From positions 1 through 52,574 of the forward strand of contig JAAWQS010000011.1 in NCBI GenBank assembly GCA_022800665.1: a stretch of 52,574 nt of DNA. The letters run 5' to 3'. Positions 51,369 to 52,574 of this stretch are shown here, piece by piece. The notes beneath the pieces were generated by a model. The model was not told where the DNA came from. It saw only the letters and a program-made list of their open reading frames with translations, and made no database searches. The translations under genes were made by a program, and so were the position numbers. Origin of the DNA: Oscillospiraceae bacterium (lineage in GTDB: Bacteria > Bacillota > Clostridia > Oscillospirales > Oscillospiraceae). The stretch's first letter is position 1, and each line of letters opens with the position of its first letter.

Positions 51369-51412
51369 CCATCTATTCGCCGTATCCGTTTTCTCCTTGG
51401 GAATTCTATTCC

Positions 51413-51841
51413 TTACCGGCTGCTCTTTCTGCCGCGCCTGCGTTTTCCTCCCTTCGGAAGATTGCCGCCCACCAGCGCGGCCAGCAGTCCGCCAGCCGCC
51501 ATCGACAGCCCTAGCCCTGTAACGCCGTTCTCAATCGCAATTGTATCCGCCGTCAGCAGCGCAGCCGCCAGGGTCAGGGTCATAAAGACCACAACCACCA
51601 CCGGCACCGTCAGCATCGACGTCCCCTTCCCTCTCAGCACGCTGTACCCGCAGCCGAGGAAAGACGCAATTGCCGCCGTGACGCACACCACCGGATACAG
51701 CTGTTCCAGTCCCAGTGCCCCTTTGTCCACCAGCATCGCGCAGACAAATTGCAGCGCCACATAGGAGATCAGCGCTAACAGGCCGCCGATCACGCTGTTT
51801 TTCACCATTCCCTGCGGCAGAGACATGACTACCTTCGACAT
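51413..51841 (-). CDS. TIGR04086-type small membrane protein
   Basis: The 142-residue protein has four membrane segments, the start MSKVVMSLPQGM and a basic tail 'KGGKRRRGRKSSR'. It resembles the TIGR04086 family that sits next to yajC in many Clostridia. Its function is unknown. The start ATG 51841 follows GGGAGGTTTTTTT, and that ribosome site lies in the 3' arm of the yajC terminator, so translation could be occluded. An alternative start is the ATG at 51826. Confidence 0.72.
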   Translation of the reverse strand: MSKVVMSLPQGMVKNSVIGGLLALISYVALQFVCAMLVDKGALGLEQLYPVVCVTAAIASFLGCGYSVLRGKGTSMLTVPVVVVVFMTLTLAAALLTADTIAIENGVTGLGLSMAAGGLLAALVGGNLPKGGKRRRGRKSSR

Positions 51842-51892
51842 AAAAAAACCTCCCGGCAAATCTACTGATAAAACAGTATATTTGCCGGGAGG
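51842..51892 (-). terminator. yajC terminator overlapping the next gene's ribosome site
   Basis: The minus-strand stem CCTCCCGGCAAAT (51880-51892) and ATTTGCCGGGAGG (51849-51861) have an 18-base loop and are followed by TTTTTTT and directly by ATG 51841. The GGGAGG of the 3' arm is the only good ribosome site for that ATG. Confidence 0.85.
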
Positions 51893-51910
51893 TCCGGTTA
51901 TTCTGCCAGG

Positions 51911-52330
51911 TTAATTGCTGCTGTCGGCGCCGTCCTCAATGCGGGGCGGCTCTTCCTCTGTTTTGGCCTTCTTCCCCTTCTTGTCGGGCTCCGGCTGCTG
52001 GCTGTTGTTGGTGGACACGGCCCACTTGGTCAGCTCCATGCGGACCCGGTCCTCGCTGGTCTCAATGACGATTGTCTCGTCCGAGACCTGGACGATCTTT
52101 CCCATAATTCCGCCGATGGTGGTAATCTGATCGCCTTTTTTCAGACTGTTGCGCATGTTTTCCGCCTGCTTTTTCCGCTTGCTCTCCGGACGCCAGATCA
52201 TAAAGTACATAACGACGACCATGATGACAATCATAATCAGCAGCGAGCTGGAGCTGGCAGCCGCGGCTCCAGCGCTTCCAGCTCCCCCGGCAGATAAATG
52301 TTTCACGACAGCGGCTGTTTCACTATACAC
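51911..52330 (-). CDS. yajC: Preprotein translocase subunit YajC
   Basis: YajC is an accessory subunit of the SecDF-YajC complex of the Sec pathway. The start is GTG 52330 (139 residues) because AAAGGAGG precedes it by 7 bases. The protein has one membrane helix (about 31-48), a cytoplasmic 'MIWRPESKRKKQAENMRNSLKKG' and the beta-rich 'DQITTIGGIMGKIVQVSDE', with an extended acidic/lysine-rich tail beyond the usual 90-100 residues. secDF is not in the window. Confidence 0.95.
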   Translation of the reverse strand: MYSETAAVVKHLSAGGAGSAGAAAASSSSLLIMIVIMVVVMYFMIWRPESKRKKQAENMRNSLKKGDQITTIGGIMGKIVQVSDETIVIETSEDRVRMELTKWAVSTNNSQQPEPDKKGKKAKTEEEPPRIEDGADSSN

Positions 52331-52391
52331 AGCGCATCCTCCTTTGTTCCTCTGATTTTGTTTTGTACCTGAAAATAAAAACGCTTTGACT

Positions 52392-52420
52392 ATTATACCG
52401 AATTTGGGGACATTTGGCAA
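52392..52420 (-). promoter_or_regulatory. Promoter of yajC
   Basis: Minus-strand TTGCCA (52415-52420), a 17-base spacer and TATAAT (52392-52397). Confidence 0.88.
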
Positions 52421-52574
52421 CCCCTAATTTATTTTCTGTCACGGTTTTTGAATGAGTAAACAAATTGTGAACAAGTTCCACATTTGCGGAATTGGTCAGG
52501 CCACAGAGTATGGATTGTCACATGAATTTTACATAATTTTGTTTGATATATTGAATATTCATTCAACTCGACAT

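Larger units (their letters stand above)
50941..51412. other. AT-rich gene-free region upstream of spoIIM
   Basis: No gene was found on either strand. It holds the spoIIM promoter, a perfect 14-bp tandem repeat (51102-51129), and a 10-bp GC-rich hairpin (51337-51368) that probably ends the yajC transcript. The composition is strongly AT-rich against the surroundings. Confidence 0.7.

Noticed and set aside
1-52574. CRISPR array, tRNA or rRNA genes, prophage or IS elements
   Set aside because: No regularly spaced repeats, cloverleaf sequences, rRNA stretches, transposases or phage structural genes were recognised by reading. A covariance-model search could still find a small RNA.

Overview
The window looks like a chromosomal segment of a high-GC, spore-forming anaerobic member of the Clostridia, most like Oscillospiraceae (Oscillibacter/Flavonifractor/Lawsonibacter type). 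This placement is inferred from gene content and order, not from a database search. Supporting signs are AddAB rather than RecBCD, sporulation genes (spoIVA, sipL, spoVM, spoIIM), a valine T-box, CdaA/CdaR, DUF3794, DUF3343 and DUF5685 proteins, strong GGAGG ribosome binding sites and SigA-type promoters. Most genes lie on the minus strand. No rRNA, tRNA, CRISPR array, IS element or prophage was seen.

Layout. 1-1574: a frameshifted gene tail and a MATE efflux pump. 1575-8461 (-): addB-addA, divergent from a secreted M3 peptidase with S-layer homology domains (8626-10869, +). 10990-13369 (-): a ClC channel and class II fructose-bisphosphate aldolase. 13433-14351: gene remnants and an SdpI-like protein. 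14352-15830 (-): spoIVA. 16129-18494 (+): a three-gene polar amino-acid ABC importer. 18589-20402 (-): sipL, a 24-codon spoVM and a 46-codon cysteine-rich membrane peptide. 20507-33211 (-): a long housekeeping cluster yicC-remA-gmk-rpoZ-priA-def-fmt-(zinc peptidase)-rsmB-rlmN-prpC-prkC-rsgA, in the order known from Bacillus but without coaBC and rpe. 33280-36969 (-): cdaA-cdaR-DUF5685-J-domain protein. 37189-40387 (-): a NifS-like enzyme with DUF3343, ispD-ispF and cytidine deaminase. 40447-44580 (-): a promoter and valine T-box driving two YcxB-like membrane proteins and valS. 44698-45926 (+): a small, more AT-rich accessory island. 45981-50940 (-): yitT-like, DUF5655, metH, xerD and spoIIM. 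51413-52420 (-): a TIGR04086-type membrane protein and yajC.

The most notable group is the spore-coat basement layer. SpoVM marks the forespore membrane and recruits SpoIVA, and SipL (the clostridial counterpart of SpoVID) binds SpoIVA. All three genes lie within 6 kb here, separated only by an ABC importer, and spoVM is preceded by an undescribed 46-residue cysteine-rich membrane peptide. The second notable arrangement is a valine T-box placed ahead of two uncharacterised membrane proteins, so that tRNA-Val charging appears to control them together with valS.
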